Below are positions 7,945-17,570 of a DNA stretch of 64,000 bases, one piece after another. The translations under genes and the position numbers were made by a program. The stretch spans positions 1-64,000 of the forward strand of contig CAAGIG010000087.1 in assembly GCA_900769885.1 (NCBI GenBank), written 5' to 3'. Each line of letters opens with the position of its first letter. Position 1 is the stretch's first letter. This DNA comes from Rikenellaceae bacterium (GTDB lineage: Bacteria; Bacteroidota; Bacteroidia; Bacteroidales; UBA932). A model generated the notes under the pieces. It saw nothing but the letters and a program-made list of their open reading frames with translations. It did no database searches and was not told where the DNA came from.

Positions 7945-9183
7945 ATGGCATACAGAATATTTAAAAAAGTATTTAACATTATATTCAAATCCCTATTTGT
8001 ACTCCTGCTGATTCTCCTTTTCGCGGTATCGGTCACAAGCGTGTCGCCAATATATAATTTCACAGAAGGAGAGCCTTTCAGTGGAGAGTTCATCTATAAC
8101 CCATACGAGAACCTTGATACTGCCATCGGCTGGAAAAAAGCCAATTTCCACACCCATACAAAGGTAGATAAAGGGATAAACGAATGCCCCTACTACCCAG
8201 ATGTAGTGTTTAATGAATATATGAGCTACGGATACGACATCCTTACCTTCTCAAATCATCAGCAACTTACCAGACACCCCTACGATTCATCCTTGCAAAT
8301 CAATGTATATGAGCACGGATACAATCTGTTCAAATTTCACAAACTTGTTTTCGGGACAGAAAAAGAGAGGAAATTCGACCACTTGCTCCCTGTTTTTGAC
8401 TCACAGAAACAATTTATGATTGACCTGCTGAATAAAGATGGAGATTTTGTGATATTCAACCACCCCGACAGGACCAATGGGATAAATGAAAAGACATTCG
8501 GAAAAGTTTCGGGATACAGATTGGTTGAAGGGGATGCAGGTTTTGAAGAGGGAGACAAAGGGAGAGGCACAAAACTTAAATATTTTGACAAAGCCCTCTC
8601 AGCAGGACGATATGTCCACAACATTATCGGTGACGACAACCACAACCCCAAAAATCTGCCAAGAATAGCCCGCAGGGCCGCTTTCCTGAATACATCAGGG
8701 ACCTCATACAAGGAGATTAAGCAGGCATTGCTATGTGGTAACTTCTTCACTATGAGAATCCCCGACAATTTTAATGGAGACATAACACTTAAAAAGGAGT
8801 TCAACAGCAATCTTCCACTAATCGAAAATATTGGAGTAAATCGAGATACTATCTTCATCCATTTGTCCAAACCCGCACAATATATTAAGGTAACATCCCA
8901 AAATGGGATAACAGCCGATTCTCTCTCAAACACCGACAAACTATATTTCAAAATGGGAGAAGAAGTTCCATACGCAAGATTTACTGCCAGATATGAAGAT
9001 GGTACTACAATTTATACCAACGCCTTTGCAAGAAGCAAAAATGGGGACAATCCTTATCAGGAATATCCCCATCCTATAAATTGGGTGCTCACAGTTTTAT
9101 TTAACCTGGCACTATTGCTTATTGCTGCCGCATCGATATTTGCAATATACAGATTAATCAAAAAGAACCCGAGGATTCATTAA
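7945..9183 (+). CDS. Membrane-anchored PHP-domain phosphoesterase
   Basis: A 412-residue protein with an N-terminal membrane anchor (residues 14-34), a PHP domain and a second membrane segment near the C-terminus (about residues 380-402) followed by a basic tail. PHP metal motifs visible are NFHTHTK (HxH), FSNHQQ, FNHPDR and DDNHNP, which together supply the usual trinuclear metal site. The orientation implied by the two anchors puts the catalytic part outside the cytoplasm, but this is inference. PHP proteins hydrolyse phosphoesters; the substrate is unknown. I start at 7945 because a promoter -7 box overlaps the upstream TTG. The last 30 bases overlap the convergent gene. Confidence 0.75.
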   Translation: MAYRIFKKVFNIIFKSLFVLLLILLFAVSVTSVSPIYNFTEGEPFSGEFIYNPYENLDTAIGWKKANFHTHTKVDKGINECPYYPDVVFNEYMSYGYDILTFSNHQQLTRHPYDSSLQINVYEHGYNLFKFHKLVFGTEKERKFDHLLPVFDSQKQFMIDLLNKDGDFVIFNHPDRTNGINEKTFGKVSGYRLVEGDAGFEEGDKGRGTKLKYFDKALSAGRYVHNIIGDDNHNPKNLPRIARRAAFLNTSGTSYKEIKQALLCGNFFTMRIPDNFNGDITLKKEFNSNLPLIENIGVNRDTIFIHLSKPAQYIKVTSQNGITADSLSNTDKLYFKMGEEVPYARFTARYEDGTTIYTNAFARSKNGDNPYQEYPHPINWVLTVLFNLALLLIAAASIFAIYRLIKKNPRIH

Positions 9184-9969
9184 AGAGGGTGAGCGCCATT
9201 CGATTCCATATTTGGAAGAGAGAAGTTCACTCTTCTTCGACCAATACTCAAAGCAAAATCCCATATATTGCTCTTGCCCGCCAAAATGCTCATACAAAAG
9301 GGCTTCCATTTCTTCTTTGATTTGAAGAAATTCTTCTGTATCCTCAACTGGATCGTGTTTCAGAAATGGTGCACGAGCCCCTGCCACAGTTTTATCTATC
9401 TCCTCTAAAGAGAGATATGGTGAGAAAATTTCTCTCCATCGTGCAAGTTCCCGCTCATCCGACAAATATTTGCAACATACCGCTACAGATTCCAAGAGGT
9501 CAGTCAAATCCTCTTTATCCGACTCAGGTCCAGATGCTTTCAATAAATAACACAAAGCTTTTTCATACAGGCACAATGCCTCCTTTGCCCTGTGGTCATC
9601 AAACAGTTTGTCTCCCAAATGAGTATAACCATCAGCTTTGAACTTTGAAATATTTTCCAGAAGTTCCATTACATCTGTATTCACATCGGAAGGGTTATCG
9701 GGATATTTCTCCAAAAGAGAGAGAGCATAAAGTATTCTCCGATAATTCAAATGACTCTTTTGTATATAATCATTGGCCTCGATTTCATACAAGGTGAGAT
9801 AAAAGCAATCATTGATAAGAAGCAAGTCCTCTCCCTGCAACAGAGTATCGAGCAACTGACGGTATTGCTCCACCCCCTGTGCCACTTTATCCCATTGTCC
9901 CTCTTTGCGAAATAAGAGAATCTCATTCGCAAGATCGGTTTTTATTTTTTCAATTTGTTCAGGTTTCAT
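9154..9969 (-). CDS. Helical (TPR-like) protein of unknown function
   Basis: A 271-residue acidic, cytoplasmic protein with no signal peptide. It is almost entirely helical; segments such as YTHLGDKLFDDHRAKEALCL and YEKALCYLLKA (about residues 116-145) look like a TPR hairpin. The C-terminal part (EYMGFCFEYWSKKSELL, EWRSPSLMNP) is distinctive but I do not recognise a family. It lies 7 bases behind the GH84 gene on the same strand and may be cotranscribed. Its 3' end overlaps the PHP gene by 30 bases. Confidence 0.55.
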   Translation of the reverse strand: MKPEQIEKIKTDLANEILLFRKEGQWDKVAQGVEQYRQLLDTLLQGEDLLLINDCFYLTLYEIEANDYIQKSHLNYRRILYALSLLEKYPDNPSDVNTDVMELLENISKFKADGYTHLGDKLFDDHRAKEALCLYEKALCYLLKASGPESDKEDLTDLLESVAVCCKYLSDERELARWREIFSPYLSLEEIDKTVAGARAPFLKHDPVEDTEEFLQIKEEMEALLYEHFGGQEQYMGFCFEYWSKKSELLSSKYGIEWRSPSLMNPRVLFD

Positions 9970-9976
9970 ATCTGAT

Positions 9977-12493
9977 TTATTTGAATATCACCTCATATAA
10001 AGCGGCATTTCCTTTCAGCTGAATTTGAGCAACTTCACAAGAGTCGAACTTTAAAGATGCCTCGCACTCTTTTATAATTCCATCCTGCAAAATCTTTCCA
10101 TCACGAGCAAGAAGAGCATATTCAATTCCATCAGAAGGCAATTCACCCAAAAGAATTGTAGCTCGTGTAACTCCCTCAGGAACAACCACCGCCACTTCTG
10201 AGTCATATCTATAGAAAGTAAATGGATTCTTATCCCAGCCATAATCCTCCACCTTGACAGGATTGATTTCAAAGGAGCGGATAGCCAGCCAGTTTCTCTT
10301 TTGAGAAGGAAGTTTGCGGATACGGACCATACGGGCCATAAATGGTTCTCCTTTCCACTCTACATCGTAAACACCTGATAGAGAATCGGTCAAAGCGACC
10401 CAATTTTCTCCATCACAAGAATACTCCACGATAGCGTGATCAAAATAGTCAACATCGTCAACCGAATTACGGCCTTGAATTATACGGACCTCACGAACCT
10501 CTCTTACAATACCCATATCGGCTGCAACAAACTCATCTGTACGTTGACCCTGTCCTGAGTGATAATAAGTAGTCAAATCGTTGTCAAACATATACTTAGC
10601 AGCAGGAGCCATCAAAGATTTGTAACTTCCTGTAGCCGACAAAGTCGAAGATTTCTCCCCTGTATAATATTCATAATAAGCAGAAACCAGTCCATCCATA
10701 ACTCTTTCATAGAAAGGTTGCAACTTCATTGTTCCCACTCTATGTGCATCGTACATTTCCACATCCTTTTCACTCATCAAATTTGAAACATAGCCTTCCC
10801 AAAAGCCTTCAAACTTCTTATCCTCAGCACTTTGTTTATATTGATCAAGCAGTTCCAAGGCTTTTCTACAACGAGTGCCAAGTTTTCCAAATTCCACCAA
10901 CCAGGGGCGAAGTTCCTCCAACAATGCCTTGTTTTCCATTTGTTCCATAGCGGCAGGAACAGCCTCTATACGAATCAATTCCTCCCTTAGAGCAGCAGAC
11001 AGTTCCGGAGTGTACTCATCAATGGCAAATGTCTGAGTCTCCCACGATTCATAACGGCGATAGCCGGTCTCGGTATCACACGAATGGATTGCAAACAGAC
11101 GATAGTATTCAGCCACCTCGGGAGCCAAAGTTTCAATTGCCCTCTCCCAACTGTCAACAGGATTATAAGCCGTTGTATTCCAAGCATAATCAGCCACACT
11201 GTAAAGAGCCAATTTTGAAGCCTGACCGTGCTCCATTGGATTACTTAGAATACCTCTCGCATTATCTTCTGTCATATCATTTGACAAACCATACACAGGA
11301 CCTTGCATAATAATATGACGGGCATAATCGGTTACAGGGAAATTCCACCAGAAAAGTGCAGGACGCTGAATTCTCGAGCCAACCCACTCCATTGTACTGA
11401 TAGTGAAGTCACTACATACTGCATCACCTGTCCAGAACACATCTACCGAAGGGTTAAGATTTTCACCATATCTGACAAGACTGCCTCTCTCTGTAGGATT
11501 TGCCCACAGACGGGTATAATCGGTAGGACAAACAATCATCGGCTCGACATCTCCCTTGACCTTCACAAACTCCTCATTAAGTCTGTTCATCAAATCTGTC
11601 TGCTTGATAGGATGTGTACCCTCTCCCGAAATATCGTCAAAATGGATTGCAAAAGCCCTGACACCCAATTGATACATAGCCTCAAATTTGTTCAAAAGAT
11701 TTTGATAATCTTCTTCATTCCATTTGATATCCTGACCTGGATGAATTGCCCACACAAAATGGACTCTGTTTTTATTACAAGCCTCTACCAATTCCTTAAG
11801 ATTCTGAGCCTGTGCCTCAGGATAATTCTGACGCCAGTTAGGAGAACTGTGATATGGATCATCTTTTGGACCATAGACATAATAATTCATTTTGTACATT
11901 CCGTAGAAATCAATCAGCGAAAGACGCACCTCGTGAGACCAGGGTGTTCCATAGAAACCCTCTACAACTCCACGATATTTCAAATCGGGCCAGTCGTAAA
12001 CCACCAACTCGGGCAATACCTCATCTTTACAAATCTCAGACAAAACGATTTGCTGCAAAGTCTTCAATCCATAGAAAACTCCCAACTCATCATAACCGAC
12101 GATTTTGACACCTTTTTTATCAATTGAGAGCATATATGCACCCGACTTCTGCTCAATAGGATATTTTGACAATTGTTTTTTATCACAATTGATATTCAAT
12201 GACTTGCCTTTCTTTGAAATTTTAATGAAATCAATATCTGAAATAAAATCCTTTGCATCTCCGGTGAGTTTCAATCCCTTTGAGATATCTAAAACCTTGT
12301 TGAAATTACCCGAAGCTGAAACATACTGCGGAGTTGGATTGATAACCAGTCCATTATGTTCAATCCTTGCTCCAAGCATCTCTCCAAGATTCTGGGATTC
12401 ACCTCTTTGAGATGAAAGATCTTGTGCAGACAATGAAATTGTGGTAAAAATTGCAACCGCTATAAGGGCCAAAGTACGAAGAGTTTTGGTCAT
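9977..12493 (-). CDS. Secreted GH84 beta-N-acetylglucosaminidase
   Basis: This 838-residue enzyme removes beta-linked GlcNAc. A signal peptide spans residues 1-24 (cleavage after LSAQ). The GH20b-like N-terminal domain covers about 45-165, and the GH84 catalytic barrel starts at GVVEGFYGTPWS (175-186) with the paired catalytic aspartates Asp286-Asp287 in HFDDISG, as in the B. thetaiotaomicron O-GlcNAcase homologue. A helical region follows, then an F5/8-type C (CBM32-like) domain near 625-740. The reading frame is open 23 codons further upstream, but that extension runs through the glyA terminator, so Met at 12493 is taken. A promoter box lies 39 bases upstream. Substrates are probably host or plant glycans. 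Confidence 0.92.
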   Translation of the reverse strand: MTKTLRTLALIAVAIFTTISLSAQDLSSQRGESQNLGEMLGARIEHNGLVINPTPQYVSASGNFNKVLDISKGLKLTGDAKDFISDIDFIKISKKGKSLNINCDKKQLSKYPIEQKSGAYMLSIDKKGVKIVGYDELGVFYGLKTLQQIVLSEICKDEVLPELVVYDWPDLKYRGVVEGFYGTPWSHEVRLSLIDFYGMYKMNYYVYGPKDDPYHSSPNWRQNYPEAQAQNLKELVEACNKNRVHFVWAIHPGQDIKWNEEDYQNLLNKFEAMYQLGVRAFAIHFDDISGEGTHPIKQTDLMNRLNEEFVKVKGDVEPMIVCPTDYTRLWANPTERGSLVRYGENLNPSVDVFWTGDAVCSDFTISTMEWVGSRIQRPALFWWNFPVTDYARHIIMQGPVYGLSNDMTEDNARGILSNPMEHGQASKLALYSVADYAWNTTAYNPVDSWERAIETLAPEVAEYYRLFAIHSCDTETGYRRYESWETQTFAIDEYTPELSAALREELIRIEAVPAAMEQMENKALLEELRPWLVEFGKLGTRCRKALELLDQYKQSAEDKKFEGFWEGYVSNLMSEKDVEMYDAHRVGTMKLQPFYERVMDGLVSAYYEYYTGEKSSTLSATGSYKSLMAPAAKYMFDNDLTTYYHSGQGQRTDEFVAADMGIVREVREVRIIQGRNSVDDVDYFDHAIVEYSCDGENWVALTDSLSGVYDVEWKGEPFMARMVRIRKLPSQKRNWLAIRSFEINPVKVEDYGWDKNPFTFYRYDSEVAVVVPEGVTRATILLGELPSDGIEYALLARDGKILQDGIIKECEASLKFDSCEVAQIQLKGNAALYEVIFK

Positions 12494-12532
12494 AATAAAA
12501 TAGTTCGTTTTTAAGAATTGTTTATATCTTGA

Positions 12533-12540
12533 CAAAGATA
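12533..12540 (-). promoter_or_regulatory. -7 box of the GH84 gene
   Basis: The minus strand reads TATCTTTG (TAnnTTTG), directly after the glyA terminator and 39 bases before the ATG at 12493. Confidence 0.6.
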
Positions 12541-12543
12541 ATA

Positions 12544-12574
12544 AAAAAGGCTGTTCCCACACTAAGGAACAGCC
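12544..12574 (-). terminator. Rho-independent terminator of glyA
   Basis: Perfect 9-bp stem GGCTGTTCC (12549-12557) with GGAACAGCC (12566-12574), 8-base loop, and six Ts following it on the minus strand. Confidence 0.85.
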
Positions 12575-12602
12575 CCAACTTTCTCAACAGAAAGAGTATC
12601 TG

Positions 12603-13883
12603 CTACCAAACGTTAAGAGGACGACCTGCCATAAGTGAGCGAGCCTGATTCTTAACTTTTTCGATAACTGCTTCGTTGTCGATATTGCTTAGAACTTCGT
12701 CAACAAGGTCAACGATAGTTTCCATATCTTTCTCAACAAGACCACGTGAAGTAACAGCAGGTGTTCCTACGCGGATACCTGAAGTGGTGAAAGGTGTACG
12801 GCTATCGAAAGGAACCATATTCTTGTTAAGGGTAATGTCAGCTCTAACAAGGGTCTTTTCAGCCAATTTACCTGTCAACTCAGGGAATTTAGAACGAAGG
12901 TCGATAAGCATTACGTGGTTGTCAGTACCATCTGATACAATCTTGTAACCTCTGTCCATAAATGCTTTTGCCATAGCTGCAGCATTTTTCTTAACTTGAA
13001 GCTGATATTCTTTGAACTCAGGTTGAAGAGCTTCATAGAAAGCAACAGCTTTAGCTGCGATACAGTGTTCAAGTGGACCACCCTGGATACCTGGGAATAC
13101 TGCAGAGTTGATAACTGCTGACATTTTCTTGATTTCTCCTTTAGGTGTTTTCAAGCCCCAAGGGTTATCAAAGTCTTTACCGATCAAGATGATACCTCCA
13201 CGAGGTCCACGAAGTGTCTTGTGGGTGGTAGAAGTAACGATATGAGCATATTTAACAGGGTTTTCAAGTAGACCTGCTGCGATAAGACCTGCAGGGTGAG
13301 CCATATCTACCATAAAGATAGCGCCAACTTTGTCAGCAATCTCTCTCATTCTCTTCCAGTCCCATTCGCGTGAGTAAGCAGAAGCACCACCTACGATAAG
13401 TTTTGGACGGCACTCAAGAGCTTTTTGTTCCATTTGGTCATAATCTACCAAACCTGTCTCTTCATTAAGGGTATAAGCTACAGGATTGTATACCATACCT
13501 GACATATTTACAGGAGAACCGTGTGTAAGGTGACCACCGTGAGCCAAATCCAAACCCATAAATGTATCACCGGGTTTTAGACAAGCCATAAATACAGCCA
13601 TATTGGCTTGAGCACCTGAGTGAGGCTGTACGTTAGCATATTCAGCACCGTAAAGTTCTTTAATTCTGTCGATAGCAAGTTGCTCTACTTGGTCAACAAC
13701 TTCACAACCACCATAATAACGTGCATTAGGATAACCTTCTGCATATTTGTTTGTCAAACAAGAACCCAAAGCTTCCATTACATTGTCACTGACAAAGTTC
13801 TCAGAAGCGATAAGTTCGATACCGTGTAGCTGTCTGTTTTCCTCTTTTTTAATGAGTTCAGCTATTTGAAGATCTTTTTTCAT
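12603..13883 (-). CDS. glyA: Serine hydroxymethyltransferase
   Basis: A 426-residue PLP enzyme that converts serine and tetrahydrofolate to glycine and 5,10-methylene-tetrahydrofolate. The PLP lysine is Lys222 in [14 protein letters not shown], and [11 protein letters not shown] and YYGGCEVVD are standard SHMT blocks. The start [10 protein letters not shown] aligns with the family; the open frame extends 9 codons upstream but without support. The gene stands alone: divergent from the methyltransferase gene and closed by its own terminator. I see no clear TAnnTTTG box in front of it. Confidence 0.97.
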   Translation of the reverse strand: MKKDLQIAELIKKEENRQLHGIELIASENFVSDNVMEALGSCLTNKYAEGYPNARYYGGCEVVDQVEQLAIDRIKELYGAEYANVQPHSGAQANMAVFMACLKPGDTFMGLDLAHGGHLTHGSPVNMSGMVYNPVAYTLNEETGLVDYDQMEQKALECRPKLIVGGASAYSREWDWKRMREIADKVGAIFMVDMAHPAGLIAAGLLENPVKYAHIVTSTTHKTLRGPRGGIILIGKDFDNPWGLKTPKGEIKKMSAVINSAVFPGIQGGPLEHCIAAKAVAFYEALQPEFKEYQLQVKKNAAAMAKAFMDRGYKIVSDGTDNHVMLIDLRSKFPELTGKLAEKTLVRADITLNKNMVPFDSRTPFTTSGIRVGTPAVTSRGLVEKDMETIVDLVDEVLSNIDNEAVIEKVKNQARSLMAGRPLNVW

Positions 13884-13919
13884 AAATATATAGTATGTTA
13901 AATTTTTCACATATTATTT

Positions 13920-13927
13920 TAACTTTG
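13920..13927 (+). promoter_or_regulatory. -7 box of the SpoU methyltransferase gene
   Basis: TAACTTTG matches TAnnTTTG and ends 33 bases before the ATG at 13961. Confidence 0.55.
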
Positions 13928-13960
13928 CGAAATTAATCAAAAAAACTCACTCTTTCACAA

Positions 13961-14533
13961 ATGTTCAGAAAATTATTAAACAGCGAGCTGGGCAGAGCCG
14001 ACATTGACCAATACAAACAACTCGAAAAACTCCCTATAACCATTGTACTGGACAATGTAAGAAGTCGTCATAATATCGGTTCGGCATTCAGGACTTCAGA
14101 CGCTTTCAGAGTCAATGAGATAATCCTGTGCGGCATCAGTTCGACACCCCCTTCAGCAGAAATTCACAAATCTGCGCTGGGAGCAGAATTTTCGGTAGAC
14201 TGGAGATACTTCGACAAGACAGAAGATGCCCTGAAAGAGTTGAAATCACAAGGATACACAATAATCAGCATCGAACAGACCGAGAATTCTGTTTCTCTCG
14301 ACAAATTCATATCTCAAGAACAGAGACTCAGCCCCGATGCCAAATATGCGATTATATTCGGAAATGAGGTTCACGGAATCTCACAAGCAGCTGTCGATAT
14401 GAGTGAAATGGCTATTGAAATCCCGCAATACGGAACGAAACACTCTCTGAATGTTTCAGTTACAATAGGAATAATACTCTACAGCCTCTCCTGGAGACTC
14501 CTGCAAGCTATGGATTCATCAAATCTGCGTTAA
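13961..14533 (+). CDS. TrmH/SpoU-family RNA 2'-O-methyltransferase
   Basis: A 190-residue SPOUT methyltransferase. The three SpoU motifs are present: SRHNIGSAFRTSDAF (motif 1, near residue 35), FGNEVHGIS (motif 2, near 132) and IPQYGTKHSLNVSV (motif 3, near 152), which form the knotted SAM site. The single catalytic domain without an N-terminal L30e-like domain resembles TrmL/TrmH-type tRNA enzymes more than RlmB. The precise target nucleotide cannot be deduced. Its last 26 bases overlap the convergent TPR gene. Confidence 0.85.
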   Translation: MFRKLLNSELGRADIDQYKQLEKLPITIVLDNVRSRHNIGSAFRTSDAFRVNEIILCGISSTPPSAEIHKSALGAEFSVDWRYFDKTEDALKELKSQGYTIISIEQTENSVSLDKFISQEQRLSPDAKYAIIFGNEVHGISQAAVDMSEMAIEIPQYGTKHSLNVSVTIGIILYSLSWRLLQAMDSSNLR

Positions 14534-14780
14534 CAAATCTCAAAATATCATAAATAGACTCCACTGCCGCAGCCGCAGGGCCGGCTGGATCTATCAATTT
14601 TGCTTTGTTATACGCATTGATTGCATCACCCCACATCTGATGGCGACGGTAAATGCCACCTAGCAAAAACCATCCACGCGAGTTCTGGGGTTCATTTTTA
14701 AGCAATTCATCCAACAAATCACGGGCTTCATTCAGATGCCCCTGAGCAATCATTTTTTCAATTTCTGATATCTTATTCAT
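14508..14780 (-). CDS. Small TPR protein
   Basis: A 90-residue protein consisting of about two tetratricopeptide repeats (HLNEARDLLDELLKNEPQN, then WGDAINAYNKAKLIDPAG). The start is the ATG at 14780, 4 bases after the rnfA stop; the open frame extends 6 codons more into rnfA. Position suggests cotranslation with the Rnf genes, but no direct role is known. It overlaps the end of the SpoU gene by 26 bases. Confidence 0.7.
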   Translation of the reverse strand: MNKISEIEKMIAQGHLNEARDLLDELLKNEPQNSRGWFLLGGIYRRHQMWGDAINAYNKAKLIDPAGPAAAAVESIYDILRFVNADLMNP

Positions 14781-14784
14781 AGTT

Positions 14785-15387
14785 CTAAACGAGTCCACTG
14801 AATCCCATAAACGCCAAAGCCAGAATACCGGCAGTAATCAAAGCGATAGGAATTCCTTTAAATACTTTAGGGACAGAAACAAGTTCAAGCTGTTCACGGA
14901 TACCGGCAAAAAGAACCATTGCCACACCGAATCCCAACGCACTTGCAACTGCATAAACGACAGATTGTCCAAGATTGAGCATATGGGCTTCACCTCCGAA
15001 TGTAAACTCTTTGGTAACCACCATAATAGCAACCCCCAACACCGCACAGTTGGTTGTAATCAAAGGCAAGAAAATACCCAATGCCTGATATAGTGCAGGA
15101 GAAATCTTTTTAAGGACAATTTCCACCATTTGTACCAATGCAGCAATCACTAAAATGAAAGTGATGGTCTGCATATATTCTATATTGAACTGCAGCAACA
15201 AATATTTATTCACAATATAAGTTACCAAAGTCGATAAAGCCATTACAAACATTACGGCAGCAGACATACCTATCGCAGTATTCACTTTATTGGAAACGCC
15301 CAAGAAAGGACAAATTCCCAAAAACTGAGATAGAAGAATATTATTGACAAAAACTGCCGATACAATTATTATAAGAATCTCTGCCAT
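14785..15387 (-). CDS. rnfA: Rnf electron transport complex subunit A
   Basis: A 200-residue integral membrane protein with six predicted helices. [16 protein letters not shown] and [12 protein letters not shown] are the signature half-repeats shared by RnfA and RnfE, which in the complex hold a membrane [2Fe-2S] cluster between the two subunits (Cys in GICPF and in TNCAV). It is the last Rnf gene of the leftward operon, 5 bases behind rnfE. Rnf couples electron flow between reduced ferredoxin and NAD to sodium or proton transport. Confidence 0.96.
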   Translation of the reverse strand: MAEILIIIVSAVFVNNILLSQFLGICPFLGVSNKVNTAIGMSAAVMFVMALSTLVTYIVNKYLLLQFNIEYMQTITFILVIAALVQMVEIVLKKISPALYQALGIFLPLITTNCAVLGVAIMVVTKEFTFGGEAHMLNLGQSVVYAVASALGFGVAMVLFAGIREQLELVSVPKVFKGIPIALITAGILALAFMGFSGLV

Positions 15388-15392
15388 AACGG

Positions 15393-15980
15393 TTAATTTT
15401 TCTTAGCTGTTAAATTTTTGAACAACACCATCAAATATCCAAGGACAATAAATGCTCCGGGAGCCAGTACAAATGCAAGGATTCCATCTCCCTCGGCAAA
15501 CTTCCAGCCGAACAGAGAAAGAGAACCAAGAATCTCTCTGACAAGTCCGATGATGGTAAGCGATGCGGTAAATCCCAAACCGATACCGAGACCATCCAAA
15601 GCAGAATCTCCTACAGAATTTTTATTGGCAAAAGCCTCAGCACGACCAAGGACAATACAGTTTACCACAATCAAAGGGATAAACAGACCTAGTGTCTCGT
15701 ACAATGAGGGCAGAAAAGCCTGCATAAGGAGTTGCAAAATAGTCACAAATGACGCAATCACAACGATATATGAAGGAATTCTCACCTTATTGGGAATCAA
15801 TCCGGCTATAAGAGATATTGCCATATTGGACAAAATCAATACAAATGTGGTAGCAAGTCCCATTCCCAAGCCATTGATGGCAGAAGTGGTTGTTCCCAAA
15901 GTAGGACACATTCCAAGAACCAATACAAAAGTTGGATTCTCCTTCAGAATTCCTTTAGTCACTAATCCTAATTTACTCAT
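15393..15980 (-). CDS. rnfE: Rnf electron transport complex subunit E
   Basis: A 195-residue, six-helix membrane protein and the inverted-topology partner of RnfA. The paired half-motifs are [18 protein letters not shown] and [15 protein letters not shown], each with the cluster-binding cysteine. The ATG at 15980 ([10 protein letters not shown]) is preferred to the GTG/ATG two codons upstream because it matches the family. It lies 8 bases after rnfG. Confidence 0.95.
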   Translation of the reverse strand: MSKLGLVTKGILKENPTFVLVLGMCPTLGTTTSAINGLGMGLATTFVLILSNMAISLIAGLIPNKVRIPSYIVVIASFVTILQLLMQAFLPSLYETLGLFIPLIVVNCIVLGRAEAFANKNSVGDSALDGLGIGLGFTASLTIIGLVREILGSLSLFGWKFAEGDGILAFVLAPGAFIVLGYLMVLFKNLTAKKN

Positions 15981-15988
15981 AACCAATA

Positions 15989-16564
15989 CTATTTATTATT
16001 AGCAACGATTTCATTAAAAGCATTATAGGCTTTTTGCACTGCATCAGCATAAGCCCTTGATGTAATAGTGGATGCTGTAATCGCATCAATATCTCCACCA
16101 TCTTTACGGACTGCAAGTTTGAATGAGGATGGATTTTTTCCCTCAAACTGGCCCGCAAAAGAGGGATCAGTCATTTTTGCACCCAAACCCGGTGTTTCCG
16201 AATGTGAAAGGACCGAAATACTTACAATATCACCATTGGTATTAAATCCTACCATAGCTTTGATTGTACCACTGAAACCTTTTGATGTAGAGGTCTCAAT
16301 AGCATAACCTACCACCTCTTCACCTTTCTTTGCAGTATAATAGACAAATTTTTCCCCTGCACACTCAATCTCTCCCTTCTCATCGGAAGGGACATTGTCA
16401 AACTCAGGAACGACCAGGGCAATAGCATTATTTGTCTTTGCAAGAGCCGCATCCGCAATAGGTTTTTGGGTCAAAACATATACAACTCCCAAAAGTGCAG
16501 AACACAATAAACATACTGCGGTCAGACAAATGGTCATATTCTTGAATGTAGATTCTTTAGCCAT
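15989..16564 (-). CDS. rnfG: Rnf electron transport complex subunit G
   Basis: A 191-residue protein with one N-terminal membrane helix (about 10-31) and a periplasmic FMN-binding domain. HSETPGLGAKMTD is the typical RnfG/NqrC segment, and the covalent FMN threonine is expected at Thr166 in TASTITSR, a variant of the usual SGATxTS. The gene has an unusually strong Shine-Dalgarno sequence, AAGGAGGTG, 4 bases before the ATG, inside the end of rnfD, with which it overlaps by 8 bases. Confidence 0.94.
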   Translation of the reverse strand: MAKESTFKNMTICLTAVCLLCSALLGVVYVLTQKPIADAALAKTNNAIALVVPEFDNVPSDEKGEIECAGEKFVYYTAKKGEEVVGYAIETSTSKGFSGTIKAMVGFNTNGDIVSISVLSHSETPGLGAKMTDPSFAGQFEGKNPSSFKLAVRKDGGDIDAITASTITSRAYADAVQKAYNAFNEIVANNK

Positions 16565-17561
16565 TTTTCACCTCCTTCCCAAATCTTCTGGGTTTGATAT
16601 ATTTATTAAGCAATGGAACCACTGAGTTCATTATCAGAATTGCAAACGAAATACCTTCAGGATATGCTCCGAAATAACGGATAAGGACAGTTATCAGACC
16701 AATACCGACACCGAATATTATCATCCCTTTGGTAGTCATTGGAGATGTAACATAGTCAGTAGCCATAAATATCGAACCGAGCAACACCCCACCGGTCAAA
16801 ATATTGAACAACGGATCGGTATATTGAGCAGGGTCAATCAACCAGAAAATTCCTGAAACTGCTGCAATTGTCAAAATTATCGAAAGGGTGATATGAGGTC
16901 TTATAACCTTTCTCACCAACAGATATACAAATCCCAAAATCAAAGCCAATGCTGAAACCTCACCAACAGAACCACCTGTCTTGAGGAAAAGCATCTCGAT
17001 ATAAGACAAATCGGGATGTGCTGCGAGAATAGCATCCAGAGGCTGTCCCTGAGCCAATCCCTCTTTTACCAAAGACAATGGTGTAGCTCCGGTAGCGGCA
17101 TCAATACCATCTCTGAACCAGGAAGCAGGGATACTCCAGTCGGTCATCATCACAGGGAATGATACCAACAGGAAGACACGACCCACCAGCGCAGGATTAA
17201 AGATATTGTGTCCCAGACCACCGAATGTCATTTTTGCAACACCGATAGCAACAATAGAACCGATAAGCATCAACCACCAAGGGGCACTCGGTGGAAGATT
17301 CAAAGCAAGCAGCACTCCGGTCACAGCTGCCGAAAGGTCATCCACAGTAGGTTCTACCTTCATCAAATATTTCTGAATCAAATACTCAACCCCGACACAA
17401 GTCAATGCTCCCACTACCACCAGCTGGATAGCAGAAAATCCAAAGAAATAAATCGACACTAGCAACGAAGGGGCCAAAGCGATAAGGACATCTCTCATTA
17501 TCTTCCTTGTACTCTCATTACCGTGGATATGAGGGGATGGTGAAACTAACAGTTTTCTCAT
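16557..17561 (-). CDS. rnfD: Rnf electron transport complex subunit D
   Basis: A 334-residue membrane subunit with about nine helices. The covalent FMN site is Thr160 in DAATGATPLS, and TFGGLGHNIFNPALVGR is the family signature near residues 112-128. It works with RnfC and RnfG to pass electrons through the membrane. It is 9 bases behind rnfC and overlaps the start of rnfG. Confidence 0.96.
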   Translation of the reverse strand: MRKLLVSPSPHIHGNESTRKIMRDVLIALAPSLLVSIYFFGFSAIQLVVVGALTCVGVEYLIQKYLMKVEPTVDDLSAAVTGVLLALNLPPSAPWWLMLIGSIVAIGVAKMTFGGLGHNIFNPALVGRVFLLVSFPVMMTDWSIPASWFRDGIDAATGATPLSLVKEGLAQGQPLDAILAAHPDLSYIEMLFLKTGGSVGEVSALALILGFVYLLVRKVIRPHITLSIILTIAAVSGIFWLIDPAQYTDPLFNILTGGVLLGSIFMATDYVTSPMTTKGMIIFGVGIGLITVLIRYFGAYPEGISFAILIMNSVVPLLNKYIKPRRFGKEVKNG

Positions 17562-17570
17562 ACTATTATA

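Noticed and set aside
8337..8951. 204-codon minus-strand open frame
   Set aside because: Antisense to the PHP-domain gene, including its metal motifs; no independent start or promoter.
11303..12127. 274-codon plus-strand open frame
   Set aside because: It is antisense to the GH84 catalytic region, which is unmistakable on the other strand. It has no recognisable domain, promoter or ribosome-binding site.
12494..12562. N-terminal extension of the GH84 protein
   Set aside because: The extra codons read through the promoter and the glyA terminator and would place 23 residues before a normal signal peptide.
13884..13960. Riboswitch upstream of glyA
   Set aside because: Only 77 bases separate glyA from the divergent gene, half of it occupied by the other promoter; no glycine- or folate-riboswitch pattern is visible.
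15418..16002. 194-codon plus-strand open frame
   Set aside because: Exact antisense shadow of rnfE, with low-complexity translation and no family match.
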